Source of the DNA: Telmatactis stephensoni
Taxonomy: Eukaryota > Cnidaria > Anthozoa > Actiniaria > Isophelliidae
NCBI GenBank assembly: GCA_029948255.1
Contig: JALIZF010001638.1
Coordinates: 310,001 to 374,000 of the forward strand
Direction: 5' to 3'
DNA: 64,000 nucleotides
Positions 46,965-59,700 of this stretch are shown in pieces. Made by a program: the position numbers and the translations under genes. The notes beneath the pieces were generated by a model that had not been told where the DNA came from, made no database searches, and saw only the letters and a program-made list of their open reading frames with translations. Numbering within the stretch: position 1 is the stretch's first letter; each line of letters opens with the position of its first letter.

Positions 46965-47476
46965 CTTGAATTAGCATTGCCGCGTGGAGGAATGGAAACT
47001 AGAACTAGTGCAAGTCTCTCTCGGATACTCCTACTACAAACAAAACAAAAGAAGAAAACAGCCAAAATATAATAACATAAATTCTACTTAATAATATTTT
47101 TGTAACTTCTTGAGAAGTAATAAAATATTTACGGTTTTATTGAGGAAAATTCCAGACAGCTGATATTTGGGTAACCCATAGCAACTTCACATCAGATTTC
47201 TTAATTTCTTGTAAGTGATATTTCCTACCTAGTTTGTGATGAATTCTCACATAATCGTTTCTTCGAATACATTAATTAATCATTTCTTTGAAATTTTATA
47301 GTTTGTGTGTTGTTCGTGTGTAAAAAATTGTATTTGGACTTCGAAACGGAAGTGACGTCAAATACCTTCCAAGTGACTTTTCTGCGCATGCGTACTTGTT
47401 GTCAATTTCTAACTGGTTCACGATGAGTTGAAAGCTTCCAAAAAATCTCTTTTTACCATCAAATATTCTTTACATA
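46965..47476. promoter_or_regulatory. Bidirectional promoter region between ABCB7 and NUS1
   Basis: Only 512 bases separate the two divergent start codons. The interval contains ACGGAAGTGACGTCA at 47346-47360, an ETS site abutting a full CRE palindrome, a combination common in housekeeping bidirectional promoters. It also contains GTAACCCATAGCAAC at 47171-47185, matching the RFX X-box pattern with a 3-base spacer. No TATA box is obvious. That both genes use these sites is inference. Confidence 0.6.
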
Positions 47477-50400
47477 ATGTGGCTCTACAGATTATTATTA
47501 GGTTTTTTACATATTGTTTTATACATTAGAATCATAATATTAGAAATTGTATGGAGAATACGACGATTTCTGACCGGCTTTTTTGGTTCGCGTGGCACTT
47601 CATTCGCATGGATTCATTTGCATACAAGAAACTTAAATAAGCTTCCATCACATATAAGCTTCCTAATTCTAGAGCCACAAATTTCCTTTGAAGATGTTTC
47701 TAAGCTTATAGTATGGTCTATGGCTTTGGGAATATCGTACATTAGTATATATGACAAGAAAGGTAAGTTGTAGTGTTTATATGAAAGTGTTTGGTCTTGT
47801 GCAATGAATTGAAGTAAATCATATCAATTAACAATTATACTTGTGTATATTCAGGTGCTTTTAAAAAGAACGCTGCAAAGTTGTCCAGTGAAGTTATTTA
47901 TACACAGAAAGAAGTTTTTACAGAAGAAAATGAAAGATATACATTTGTGTTGCGGACGAAAGGGACCAAGTTTGATCATTGCTTAGGTAAAGTGGCGACA
48001 AAGTAAACTTTGTCTTTTTGTCACAAAATCCATAAATGTGTGCGAAAAGATTTATATTTTTGTACTGCTCTCTTACTTAAAGGATACATTTGTATTAATA
48101 TAACTGTACAATAACAACAAAATGTGTTCAGGCAAAATCTATTGCATCATGTTGGTTGGGTCAGATTCCATTTCCATAAGGGAAAGAAAAAGATATATTT
48201 TATGCATCTCTCCCATTTCCCTTCCTTTCGAGTATCCCTTATTATACAATTTTTTGCTAATATGCAATAGACAGCAAATTATCTCAAGACAAATGCATTT
48301 GTTCATGAAAGTCTTTTTCACACCTCCCTCCCCCTCCCCCCTTGTGACTGTTTGACCTTGAATGGCATTCCAGAGGTAAAATGTCTTTGATGGTGGCTTT
48401 GACATATGATATTTCCTGTTTAACATCTGATTGGTGCAGAGTACAATATTTGCCCCATGGGGAACATGTTTATCTTTTGAACTCGAAGTCATATGATATT
48501 CTACTTTCAATCAGCTGAAGTCTTTGAAAGCAGCTGAACCTCTCAGAGCCTTTACTTGAAGGCAGGGTAATCATAGCAGTGGAGGTTCAACTCTTTTGTT
48601 TTTAGTCTCCTCAAAGAAAAAAGAAAACAAAAGAGTTAGCATTAATACTAGGATTACTTCATGTGAAGGGGCTGTCAAACTGGCTTGTGCATGTCGATGA
48701 CATCAATGACAGTAAAAAATATCTTTAGCATATATGAAAAAAATTATATATGACGCAAAGATCTAATTTATAATGCTAACTACTCGGCTATCTTCCCTGG
48801 TTAGCCTGCAAAGGTTATTGTAGATAGCTTGCATCCTTATTTAAGTATTAATGATGCTTTTTCTCTGTACCTAATGAAAAAACGATGCTACATAAAACAT
48901 TGTCATTGTCATTGGAGTTTTTTGGAAAATGAAGGGTAACTATTCTGGACACCAGTTAAATGCATGATGCTTGATGTACGTTGGTTTTTTTTTTTTTTTT
49001 TTTTTGGCAATGAAAATATTTGTACAAGTAGCTCAAGTAGTGTCAAAAGCATATGGGATAAATTTATCCATCAATCCATTCATTCATTCATTCATTCATC
49101 CATCCATCCATTCATTCATTAATTCAATCATTCATTTATTCACTCATTCATTTCTTTCTTTGTAAATGTAGCTCCTAAACAAGTTTGCATCAGTCTTCTG
49201 TCAGAGGAAGATGGAAGAAGAGATATTGTAGAAGCTGCACAAGACTTTTGCTTAGAAATTCAGAGAAAAGAAGCTGTTCCTAAAAACATGGAAATAGATG
49301 TCATGGATGAAATGCTAAAAGGTATTATTGTTTGCCATGCTGATTAATAAGAATTGTTGGGATAAGATGGCTTTAAGTTTAAGCTTGTCATATCCTGCTG
49401 TTTTCAAAGGGAATAAAGAAGTAAACATGGTTAGTTGAGGAGCATGTCCAAATAGAAGCTTAGTTGAGTGCTCTCCCTTGCCATCCCCAGTAGTGAAAAA
49501 CTTGTCAATGATATCTTTTTGTTCCATGACTGTACCATATGTAGACTTTCTAAAAGTCGTCAGGCCCCCTTTTTTTGTTACAATTAGCTCTATAGAAGAA
49601 TAAGAGGGGTCAACTTGAGGCAAGTCTATGCCATTTGCAGCAGTAGTGGTATGTCAGTCATTTGGTTGGCAATGGTATCGTGGTGGCATAGTGGTTCTCC
49701 ACTTGCCTCTCACCACTGTGGTACTCCAACGGGTTCGGGTTCGACTGTTTCGAGCCCTGCGGTATGCCACATGTGAGTAGAGTTTGTTAGATGTGTTGTT
49801 TCTCTCCCTTGCCATGAGGGTTTTTCTCTGGGTTCTCAGGTTTTTCCTCCCTCAAGTAAAAATCAACATGTGAGTTGAGTGTCGTGTGGTAGAATAGTTG
49901 AATGTAGTGGTATAGTTTGTGTGAGTGACAGCAGGCCTACCTTATACATCAGCCAAATAGTTGCCAATTAGTCAATGCAAGCCTCCTTAACAAATAAATT
50001 TGTTTTTTTTTAATTTTCATTTGAAATTTGTTTTGTTTCAATAGCTACACGAGGTATACCTGATCCTGATTTAGCCCTAAAGTTTGGTAGTGTTGATATG
50101 CTTTTGGGATTTTTACCTTGGCAGACAAGATTAACAGAGTTTATGTAAGTACAGTTGAAAGGTCATTCAAAAATATCCACACCCCACCAAGGAGGAAATG
50201 GAGATTTTGCACGTCTTGTTTACATTTGTTTTTGAGATGGTACCTTTTAAGGGTAAAAATCAGTGTGTTGTCACGCCCACTTGAATAAGACTCATGGTAC
50301 CTTTTAGAGGTTATTTCCAAAATTTCCAATGAGCACCCCCACCCCTTGTTGGGGGTTCTTTACTGAAAGGCTGCTCATCTGTCAGGTACACTGAGTTTTT

Positions 50401-50537
50401 AATATAGATTTTCTCTCTTCTATAATTGACTTTTTTTCTTTTTCAGATCTCACAGAAGCCATCATAGTATAACCTTTTCATTATTTCTTGAAAGTGTTGC
50501 AAAATATAGTAATTGTGAAAAACGATTTGGAAAATAG
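47477..50537 (+). CDS. NUS1: NUS1 / Nogo-B receptor, cis-prenyltransferase regulatory subunit
   Basis: Five exons join in phase: 47477-47762, 47855-47986, 49172-49321, 50045-50144, 50447-50537, giving 252 aa (human 293). A hydrophobic N-terminal segment ([19 protein letters not shown]) is the expected ER membrane anchor. The cis-prenyltransferase-like domain shows [14 protein letters not shown], then [12 protein letters not shown], and ends CEKRFGK. The terminal RxG motif, which in human NUS1 completes the active site of the DHDDS partner, is therefore present. The complex makes the polyprenyl chain for dolichol, needed for N-glycosylation. The start follows no nearby in-frame ATG and fits the family. 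The promoter region is shared with divergent ABCB7. A possible poly(A) signal ATTAAA lies at 50703. Intron 3 holds a full SINE (about 49679-49940). Confidence 0.95.
48980..49162. repeat. Poly(T) run and ATTC microsatellite
   Basis: A run of about 21 T near 48985 and a degenerate ATTC array at 49070-49150, ending just before the acceptor of NUS1 exon 3. Confidence 0.8.
49679..49940 (+). mobile_element. SINE family A, complete copy in NUS1 intron 3
   Basis: Head GTGGCATAGTGGTTCTCCAC with GGGTTCGACTG, then CCATGAGGGTTTTTCTC, GGTTTTTCCTCCCTCA and CATGTGAGTTGAGTG in the family order. Same strand as NUS1. Confidence 0.75.
50165..50355. mobile_element. Composite repeat: GTAGTTCC-family piece plus GGTACCTTTTA motif
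   Basis: AAAATATCCACACCCCACC begins as the MITE at 19205 does. It continues with two ATGGTACCTTTTA words facing a GGGTAAAAATCAG, linking it to the element at 4016. It lies in NUS1 intron 4. Confidence 0.45.
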
Positions 50538-50914
50538 TTCAATGTCAAATTTCAAAAAGTGATTAATGTAGTATGCAAAAAGTGGAATAACAAATAGTAA
50601 AATGGGAAAAATGAAAACTATGGGGTAGAGCAGTACTCGAGATAACTTATACATAGCTGATATCAAAATAGCTGATTTACAAACTGTACATATATTTTGT
50701 TCATTAAAAAACTATTCTATTTTATAGTGTTATATATTTTGACATATTTTTTTGTTTAGAATGTGTATTATATCCATAAAAAGGACTGATGAATTGTTAC
50801 AGATTCTTGTATCAGATAGTGCAAAGTTATACATGTACAACATCTTCACACAAAATCATTTTTATTTTAGTAAATTTGTTTTGACTATTGATACAGTAAA
50901 ATGCAAGAGTGATT

Positions 50915-51330
50915 AGTGGTAGAGTGATTACACCTGACCAGCAAAATTGTACTAACTAAATAATACAAAATAGCACTATTTAACAATGGAAAACAAAGGA
51001 TTATTAGAGTGATTGCACTTAACCCATGAAAAAGTACAAAATCTAATTAGTAAGTAGTACAAAATCCTTTGTTTTCCATTGTTTATTAGTACTATTTTGC
51101 ATTATTTTGCTAGTACAATTTCACAGGTTGTGTGATCACTCTAGTACTATTTAGATTTTGTATTTCTACACAGATTTGAGTGATCGCACTTAACCTGTGA
51201 AAAAGTACAAAATCTAATTAGCACTTGATAGTACAAAATTCCTTTGTTTTCCATTGTTTAATAGTGCTATTTTGTGTTATTTAGTTATTACAATTTCACG
51301 GGTTAAGTGTGATCACTCTAAGGGTGATCC
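50915..51330. mobile_element. Three adjoining AGAGTGATTGCACTTAACC MITE copies
   Basis: AGAGTGATYGCACTTAACC and its inverse GGTTAAGTGTGATCACTCT recur, with AACAATGGAAAACAAAGGA or its inverse in each copy. This is a tandem or self-inserted cluster downstream of NUS1. Confidence 0.65.
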
Positions 51331-51395
51331 CTCTAGCTGTGATAGCTGTCTTGTGTTTAATGTCCATGGGAAAAGGAAACAAGTTATCCCAGTTA

Positions 51396-51591
51396 CAGTA
51401 GAACCCCACCATACAGCTACGCCATTAGTAATGACCACCCAACTATTATTAACAGCCACATTTTGGTATGGCAGCTACAAACTTCATTAAATCTCTTGTA
51501 AAAACTAGCCCCTTATTAAGGCCACCCTGTTTATTATGGTTAACCCATGATTTATGGCCAGTTAAGGTAGCTGTATGAATGGGCTTTACTG
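51396..51591. mobile_element. pogo/Tigger-like MITE
   Basis: Ends CAGTAGAACCCCACC and inverse of GGGCTTTACTG, flanked by TA on both sides. CAGTAGAACC-type ends with TA duplication are typical of pogo/Tigger elements. No transposase is present. Confidence 0.6.
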
Positions 51592-52076
51592 TACCAGCAA
51601 ATGATGACAACTTGCCTCCACATTGACAGCCTGTTAAGGGCTGAAGATGTTCTGGACGTGGACAGTACACATTTTGCTTTCAATTAAAACCATATAGCTA
51701 ATTCAAAATTAATAACGTCACTGAAAAACTGCCTAAAGCTTTGACAGTGGAATCATGAAATTTTATCACCGTGACATCATTACAATAAAAAACTCACTGT
51801 ATGCTTGCAAATTCTACAACTTTGACACATATCCCTTAATTTCTCCTAGCCTACAGAGAAATTTGCACAAAAGATATTTGAAAGGCTTTAAGCTTGTTTT
51901 CAGCGACAACGTTAATTGAAATAGCTATATATCAAAATGTTGGTTAAAATGAGAACTGGTCACCTCAAGGATATTTCAACCATTTTAATGAGATGTCATT
52001 TTTTGTATTTTGAAAACTGCTTAGGAGAGGTAGTCACAGTTGGATGTTTGAGTGTATAATAACCTTATATTGTTAA

Positions 52077-55000
52077 TCATACTTCAGTTGGATTATCAGA
52101 GTCTACATCAGTTATATCAAATTCTGTTTTAACTGCATGAAGAGCATAATTGATACTTGGATCATCAATTAAACTCCAGTTAGATGAAATAGGGTTGTAA
52201 CAGAGTCCCTGCACGTTAACAGTTTCAAGGTTATCTGAAATGCAATCAATCAAATTACATTGTTAGCACATTTAGTCTTTCCATAGAACCAGTAGTTCCA
52301 GTAGTTGTAGTTCCAGAAAATATCCATACCCCACCCATTTTGTGCAAGAAATGAAACTTTAATGACACATGATATTTGTAATTATAATTAATGTCTTTTA
52401 ATTTAATGACAGCTGTATCATCATCATCATCGTTGTCATCATCATCATCATCATATACTTACAGGTCAGTAACATATCTTTTAAATCATCAGCAGTAATA
52501 AACTTATTCCAATCATGAGTCCCTGGGGTTATCATATGTGTTAGGTACTCAGGCAGCAACAATGGCAGCAAGGAATGACTTGGTTGTTTGTCCCAGAGTT
52601 GTCAAGACCACTGACCCTCCATCCTAAAAAACAGTTGACTTCTTATGCACAATTTACATGCAAGCTTTTTATGGCACTGCACCCTTAATTCTGGATATAC
52701 ACGCTCATCATCTTTAGCATGGCACCTGCCAGGGGAGGATCCAGAATGCTCTTTAGGGAGGGATGCATCCAAGATTATTTTTCTGGGGGGGGGGGGAGGG
52801 GGGGAATCAGTAGAAGTAGAAACTATCCAGAGGATATTTTGGAAAAATATAGAGAAGAAAAGGGCCCAAAGCCATCTGAGGAGGGGGTGTGCACCCCCCT
52901 GCACCCCATCCCTACATCAGCCTCTGCTTGAAATTATTTCAATGTGTGAACAGAAAATCTGTTGGTCTAATGGGGGGGTGCCAAACCCAAAATAATCAGT
53001 CAGGGGATTTAGAGCTGTCATGCCATAAAAAGTCTGTTGTGCAAATCAGGCTCTAGTCACTCATGTGACAAATTTATTTTACTCAATTCAGCATTACACA
53101 ACTCAAAGGAAATGTTTTGAAACTCACTGAAATTTACTTCTTATTCTCTTGGGATGATTGAATGAAATGGAAATGGAAATTCCCTAGTAGAGTTTTGTCT
53201 AACTTTTGTCAAACTTATAACAATTTATTCACTTTCGATGTTCTGGTTGAGTGATCATGCACAAAGTAATTCATGACAAGGCTCTGGAGAAACAAAAGAA
53301 TATTACTAGGATTACCCTATTGTTTCCCTAGAGCCTCGTCTTGAAATCTTAAGTTTGCACATGTTAGACTGATTCCATAAGTTATAGTTTTTGTTCCGTT
53401 TTGCACTTGTTGTTTGCTTAGCTAGTGACCACCACACGAAGACCAACAGAGGAGCAAACAGTCCAACTTATGGAATAAGTCTAATTTTTGAATGACAATC
53501 TATTCATAGCTTCTTATCTTCTAGGACTGATGGCTATCTATAATCAGTCATCTATCTATAATAATTATTAAATAGCCATAATTTTGGCCATGTTACTATG
53601 GTAACTATTGTAACCATTTGGTCATGTTTCTTAATGCCAACTATTGTGTACAGAGTCAGCCCTATTTACCTTTAACAAGCTAGAGACAGCTGATATAAAG
53701 GACTCCTTTTCTGTGATATGCTCTATGACTTCAGATGACACAACACAATCAAACACATTCCCCTGTTCAGCAAGGTCTTCAGCTGTTATACATTTATAAC
53801 TGAGCCTTTTGGATAATGCAGGATCAAAGGATGCATGTCGCATGGCTACGTGTGTATTTCTTGCTGAAGCGTCTATTCCTGTAACATTGGCACCTAGTCT
53901 TGCAAGTGCCTATACAAAGAGCAGCATCATAAAATGGTGTTCGTATGGTAAAGATCTTAAGATCTTAACAAGTGACCACTTAAGTTGCAACGAAAAGAAG
54001 AACTAATGGTAAAAAATTGCTAACAAATTATGCAGGTTGATATAAATGTCCGATTGAATGAACATCAGTGTCGCCTCCTTTTTTAATACTCTGTTGGGTA
54101 CCCTCCCTCTTCTCCACTAGGGTCCTCTATAAGGGAGACAGTCAGCCAGGCCCAAGTGTGGTATAGGAGTTTCCAGCTGTAATATGTCATAATTATTATG
54201 GCATAACAGTATTGTACCAAGATATGCTTTACCTGACACATACAAAGGATTAAGATGAGGCTATGCATGTGCTATGACTTTTTGGTTTGTTATGAATGAA
54301 TGCGATTTAGGCACAGTCTTATTTTGATTGCTTTGTATGGGGCAAGAGAATCAAAGTGCATCTCAGAAGTCAGCTATTTAATCTCATTACCTCAGACAAT
54401 ATACCACCACCACAACCAATATCAAGTATCTTGACATCCTTGAGAGGTAGAGCTGGACTTGAACCACTTATGCTATCGTCAATTGTTTGTGATAATATTG
54501 CATTCTTTATATATGGTACACGGACTCTGTTCATGGAATGTAATGCATGAAATTCACCATAGACATCCCACCAATCACTTGCACTTTTACTTAACTTTGT
54601 AACCTCATCCTCGTCAACAGTACTGTTATCTGAAAACTGTAACGGGAAATGAATGAAAAGATGAAATTTAAAAACATGGGATGGCCAGATTTCCTGAATG
54701 TGTAGCAAGATAAGAAAGGATTAATCATCTTTATATGTCAAAGTGCATGAATTTTTTCATATTTTACTGGAGAAAAAGGTGCATAAAAAGATGAGATATT
54801 CTCTACTTTCACATTCCCCATAATGCCCTCTGTTTTTGGGGGGTAGTTATTGTAATGCTAATCAAATCAGTTGTTATTAAAATCAAATACATTTGAATTA
54901 CAATAACTACCCCCCAAAAACAGAGGGCATTATGGGGAATGTGAAAGTAGAGAATATACTTGACATTTATTTCATGAAAATATCCATGGACTACCTGTGT

Positions 55001-55150
55001 AGAACATGTGCTTTGAAGTCTTAGTTGATTTCCTACACTTCTTGAACTTGTAATTCGCTTTTTCATAAAAGAACTAAATAGACATCTCACAGAATCTTTG
55101 TTAGAGTACCTAAGTAAAGAACAACGGTGACAAATACGATAAAAATCCAT
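52077..55150 (-). CDS. COQ3: Ubiquinone biosynthesis O-methyltransferase (one frameshift)
   Basis: Five exons on the minus strand: 55150-54995, 54636-54391, 53909-53670, 52623-52463, 52234-52077, about 319 aa after allowing for the frameshift. The N-terminus is rich in Arg/Ser/Cys with few acids, as in mitochondrial presequences. The UbiG/COQ3 signature WWDVYGEFHALHSMN is followed by SAM motif I DIGCGGGILSE (124-134), then GIDAS, ITAEDL and SSEVIEHI (about 192-199). PGTHDWNKF and LCYNPISSNW come near the end. The enzyme performs both O-methylations of coenzyme Q in the mitochondrial CoQ complex. Exon 4 is 161 nt where 160 keeps phase. An extra base at about 52551 creates a TGA after the family's AIVAA segment, and homology resumes at once in the next frame as EYL. 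The gene is divergent from PNISR. Confidence 0.94.
52299..52345. mobile_element. Truncated GTAGTTCC-family MITE end
   Basis: TGTAGTTCCAGAAAATATCC followed by ATACCCCACCC, one end only, in COQ3 intron 4. Confidence 0.55.
52770..52806 (+). repeat. G-rich run
   Basis: Two runs of seven or more G separated by GA could form a G-quadruplex. It lies in COQ3 intron 3, antisense to the gene. Confidence 0.5.
54796..54957. mobile_element. Foldback MITE with perfect 61-bp arms
   Basis: ATATTCTCTACTTTCACATT... through ...GTTATTGTAAT is repeated exactly inverted at 54897-54957, with a 40-base spacer. The absence of any mismatch suggests recent insertion or gene conversion. It is in COQ3 intron 1. Confidence 0.8.
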
Positions 55151-56734
55151 AGTTTGATCAAAACAAAAACATTTAATTTGTTTTGAACGAAATTGGTCAG
55201 CGGATAAACAAAACCGTTGAAGCCTGAGAACGAGTTACGAGACAAAAATAAAATTATAGATTTATTTTGAAAAATAATTGCGTAAAAAGGTTTTAAAGTG
55301 TGTTGATAAAGTAGTGAAAGTGTTTACAGATAACAGAGAAGCAAATAAAATAGGAAATAAAATAAGCACAGAAATAAATTGAAATTTTACCCAAGATTCC
55401 TATCGAAGGGGTCGATGTATTGATATTGATGAATAAATTATCATCCCCCTATAAGACATGTGCCAAGAAGCTTCACTTCGACATGTTGGGTTGTGAGTCA
55501 GTTGTCTCTATTTTTTGCTCGGTTTGCTCCACTTTCAAGATAAATTAACAACCGATCACAGGTGCAAGAGTTTCTTTAGTAAATTTTCTCCCCAAAGGTA
55601 GGCGATTTGTGGAATATGGCGAACAATTTGAGCAATTGTCGACTGGAGAATTTGTGGCGTTGTCCAAGTCGAAATGGCGTACGCCTCGTCCAGATTGTTG
55701 TGAACTGTCAGCTTTTCTCAATCAAGAAAACTGTGTTTTGAGTCGGTATATGATTCTATGGAAAAAATAGTTCATGTGAGGACACTCAGTGCCCTTTTAA
55801 GTATAGTTTAAGCTCTGCTACTCGAGAAAAAGACGAAAAATGATAAGAAACTTGATAAAAACATCTTACACAAGGAACATTCTTTGCTTGTTCTGGCGAA
55901 AGATTAAATTTCCTTTCTTTCTTTGTATGGAAATCTTTGATTGGAGAATGCAATTAGAGATTTACTTATTTCAATTATATATTTCAATTATATATTTATG
56001 AAAATCTTTTTTCCCCTTCTGTGACTTGTGTTTTGTATCTACCGAGTGTTTGATCCCGATTTTGATGTTAGATAGTGGTGGATATAAGCACAAGTTCCAG
56101 TTAAATTTTATTTAGTTGTACATGCTGTAACATTACAGAACAAAACCCAAATGTATTCTTAGTACTGATGTCTCTAATTATGAACTAGGAAATTATAGCT
56201 CTTTTCTCATAATTATGTGCATTTGAATTTTAATAGTCTTGCTTCAACGCAAAGCTCGCAGACCTTGATGAACCCCAAATTCAAAACAAAGCAACTCAAA
56301 CAGAGCAGATTTTGTATGAGTGTGGAACAGACCACAATATGCCATGGCCATGTCAGTGGTATGTTTTCTATAAAAACATTCAAAATTCCTGCCGTGACCA
56401 TGTCGAAATCTACTCTAACTACTTTGCTATGGCTTGTCAATGCCTGTTTATGAGAAGAAGAGCTATTGATGATTATTATTAATGATAAGTCATCTCATTA
56501 GTTGAGAACTTAACTGGTGAATAAATTTGGGCTTTGCATTATTATTAGTTCTATATTATTGCTCACTACTGTTCTGTACTGACATTTATGGGTGTATGTT
56601 GAGTGCATGTTTAGAACTGGTGGTATTCAGAGTTCATAAAATAATGATAATTAAATGTGCCCAGTCATAGTGTTGTTGTTGCGAACTGCCTTTTGACATC
56701 TTCCTATTAGCTAGCTACCTGAGTGTAGTTTGCC
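55151..56734. promoter_or_regulatory. Divergent intergenic region, COQ3 / PNISR
   Basis: 1.6 kb separates the start codons. A palindromic repeat copy occupies about 56285-56425. The rest is unique AT-rich sequence. A possible acceptor (TTCCTATTAG at 56701-56710) just before the PNISR ATG suggests that a 5' UTR intron lies in this interval. Confidence 0.35.
56285..56425. mobile_element. GTATGAGTGKGAAA-family MITE
   Basis: AGAGCAGATTTTGTATGAGT at the left, AAAACATTCAAAATTCCTGC in the centre, AAATCTACTCT at the right. It lies between COQ3 and PNISR. Confidence 0.6.
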
Positions 56735-59700
56735 ATGTGGGCCAACGGCGACCAGTCCACCAATGCTCAGTGGTGGCCAATGCAATATGGGTATCAGTAT
56801 CCAGCTCAAGGTGAGTTTTGATCCCTTTTGTATTTAAAGGCTAATCTGATGGCTAACATGCATTGATTTCAGAGTTAATGCTTTTAAAACAGGGCAAAGA
56901 GAGATCAGTTACTAAAAAGCTGGCTGGTAATAAAACTTACTTAATCTTGACCAGATTTCTCGGCTTTTAAGAAGCCTCAAAACTCTAAAGTTTTATCCGA
57001 ATCAGAATTCCCAAGTCGTAAGCTTCCAGTTATACTTAAAATTGGAATCTTTCGATTTGAGTAATAAAGACATTTACAAGTTTAAAGACTTACTAATTCT
57101 TTTGTAATCAGATTCAAGTGCTGATTGGGCCTCCAGGGCTGCATTATGGGCACAGCAAAGACAAGCGCAAGAAGAGATGGCCAAACACCATCAAGACTAC
57201 TATGCCGCAGCAGCACACAATCAACCCAAGCCAATCCCAACAGACCCACCCCTACCAAGTAGTGATGGTACAGCGAGAGGATTTCCTAATGATACTGCTG
57301 ATCCACCCCTCCCTCCAGGGGAAACGCCTCCATTACCTCCAAAAGTTGAACACGAGGCTGATAATCTCGAAACAGTTGCAATGGAGGATGAGCCTTTGGA
57401 TTCTAATGCTCCTGATCAAGGGATTGCTGTAACAAGGCTAGATTACAACCATGGTCAACCCGTACCCCTACCAGAAATAGGACCACCTCCGCCTATACCT
57501 GGTATGCAAACGTTTGATCACAACCATGGGTTTACTCCTGCGCCGGGTACACAGACATTTGGACATGTACCAGCACAGAGGTTTGACTACGGACATCAAA
57601 GTGCACATCCAGCATCACCCTCTCAACCACCATCTAGTCACTGGTACGATTATGATTCTGATCGTAAACATCCAAAGCACTTTGAAGCAGACAGGCATAC
57701 TAGACATGGCAATAGGAATGTGGAACCAGTTACATCTCATTTAGATTATGCATCTTTGTCAGGTTAGTCCATGCTTTTATTCTTGTTTTCTTTGACAAAA
57801 CTACAGTAGTTTTAATAAAATTTAGTAATTTAACTGAATTGCAATCATAAAAGGACCTTGGTAATTAATAGCCTCCTCTGCAGGCACTCCTTTTATCTCT
57901 TGGGCTTCCTGTTGCAAAGAAGAGAGAGACTGGAAGAGAGCCAAAAAAAGATGAGGGGGTCAGGGGGAAACAAAAAATAGACTCCTCATTTTCTCTCCTC
58001 CCTCTCGTCCCCAGTCTTCCTCTCTTCTGGTTCCAGTTCCCCTCTCCTCATTTACCACAGGAAATCCAATAGAAAGGAGTAGCCTGCGCAGGAGGCTATT
58101 TTGTATAACCATAATCACTGGTTGCTTTATGGTACTTTACATCTTATTACTGACTATTTTTACCATGCATTACATTTCTCATTTTTGGACAACAGACTGT
58201 TATTTTTCTATTGTGGCTTCCTAATTCAAAAATAACTGAAACTACTGTAAAATGTTAATTTGTTATAACAATGCCATATATCTCATATTAGATATAAAGA
58301 AAAAAGCTCTGCCTCTATGGATTCGTGAGGGCCTGGAAAAAATGGAACGTGAGAAACAAAAGAAACAAGAACAGGAATTAAAGAAATCATTGAACTCTTC
58401 ATCATCATCATTATCAAACATAGCAGGGTATGACCATGGGAATGTGCGCTCTCCTGTACCATCACCAGAACATCAGCAACACTCGGATGACGAGGTAACA
58501 ATAAAGCACATAGTTTATGATGTTCAAATTTTAAGGCCATGCCCTTGAGTGCCATAGTGGTTCACTACTCACTTATTGCTGCTAATTGTCCGAGTGTGGT
58601 CCTAGCTTGGAAGCTGGAATTTATGAGTTGAATAAGTTGGTCTCTCGCTTGCTACTAGGGTTTTCCTCCAGGTACTCTGGTTTTTCCTCCCTCATTTACA
58701 ACAAACAGTTTCAATCTTGAGCTGTGCTCCATGGTCAGTCAGGTGGTATGATGCATCATTTACAGGCCTCCAACCCTACCACATAAAGGTGCATCCTCAT
58801 AATTCAGCTTCTAGTCGGCAATGCGAATGATTACCTCTCAAAATTATTGATAGTGGTACCTCTATTAAAGTAAATGGACCCCTGTTTAAGCGAACACCCT
58901 TTATCAAGTGGAGACTAACTAAGGTTCCAGAAATAATTTCTTCACATATTTCCTGAAAATTGGATTTCTATCTAGGGGACACATCTAATAAGTGGACACC
59001 AGGCAAGATGATTGCCATATTGTTACTCCTTGTCTACTCATATAAGGCACGTGATTATAATTTGACACAATGTATGTTTGTTAGCCTGATAAAAGTGACG
59101 AAGAGAAAGAAGAAGACATCAAACCCATCAAAAAGACCAAGCCAAGTAAGCAGCACTGGTTAAAAAGATCACCAAGTAAAAGTGATTCATCTGATGATGA
59201 AGTAAATTATAAAAGTGAAACTGAAAAACAACAAGAATTGGTATGTATTTTTACTCTCTTTATTCTGCAGAGTCTCTAGTGTGAGAACTGGGTACAAAGT
59301 TATATAATATTTGCATATACTTAACATACATTGGTTGAAAATAAAATGTATTTCTATCTTCCTCAACTCTTTTACCCTTTATTTTCAGCCTAAAAATAAA
59401 AATTTTCCCCTAGTGGCTTAAAAACCCTTTCACTGGCCATTATCCCTTTCACCAAGTCATTATCAAGACTTGCTGCTGCTTGCACAGTTTCTTGTTCTTT
59501 CATTTATGTTCAAACTTTATTCCCACAAACATTTTTGCTTGCACAATACTTTACCATAATCACTATTACCATCTGACTCTTATATTTAGTAGTGTTACGC
59601 TAGCACAACACACCATGAGCAATACCAAATCGATCACAAAAAGGAGCCTAAAAAGCACACACACACACACATGGTCTCCATAAGTATTCTGCTGTCCACT

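Noticed and set aside
52645..52995. 116-codon plus-strand frame across a G-run
   Set aside because: Antisense to COQ3 and a G-rich intron; no homology and driven by repeated G.
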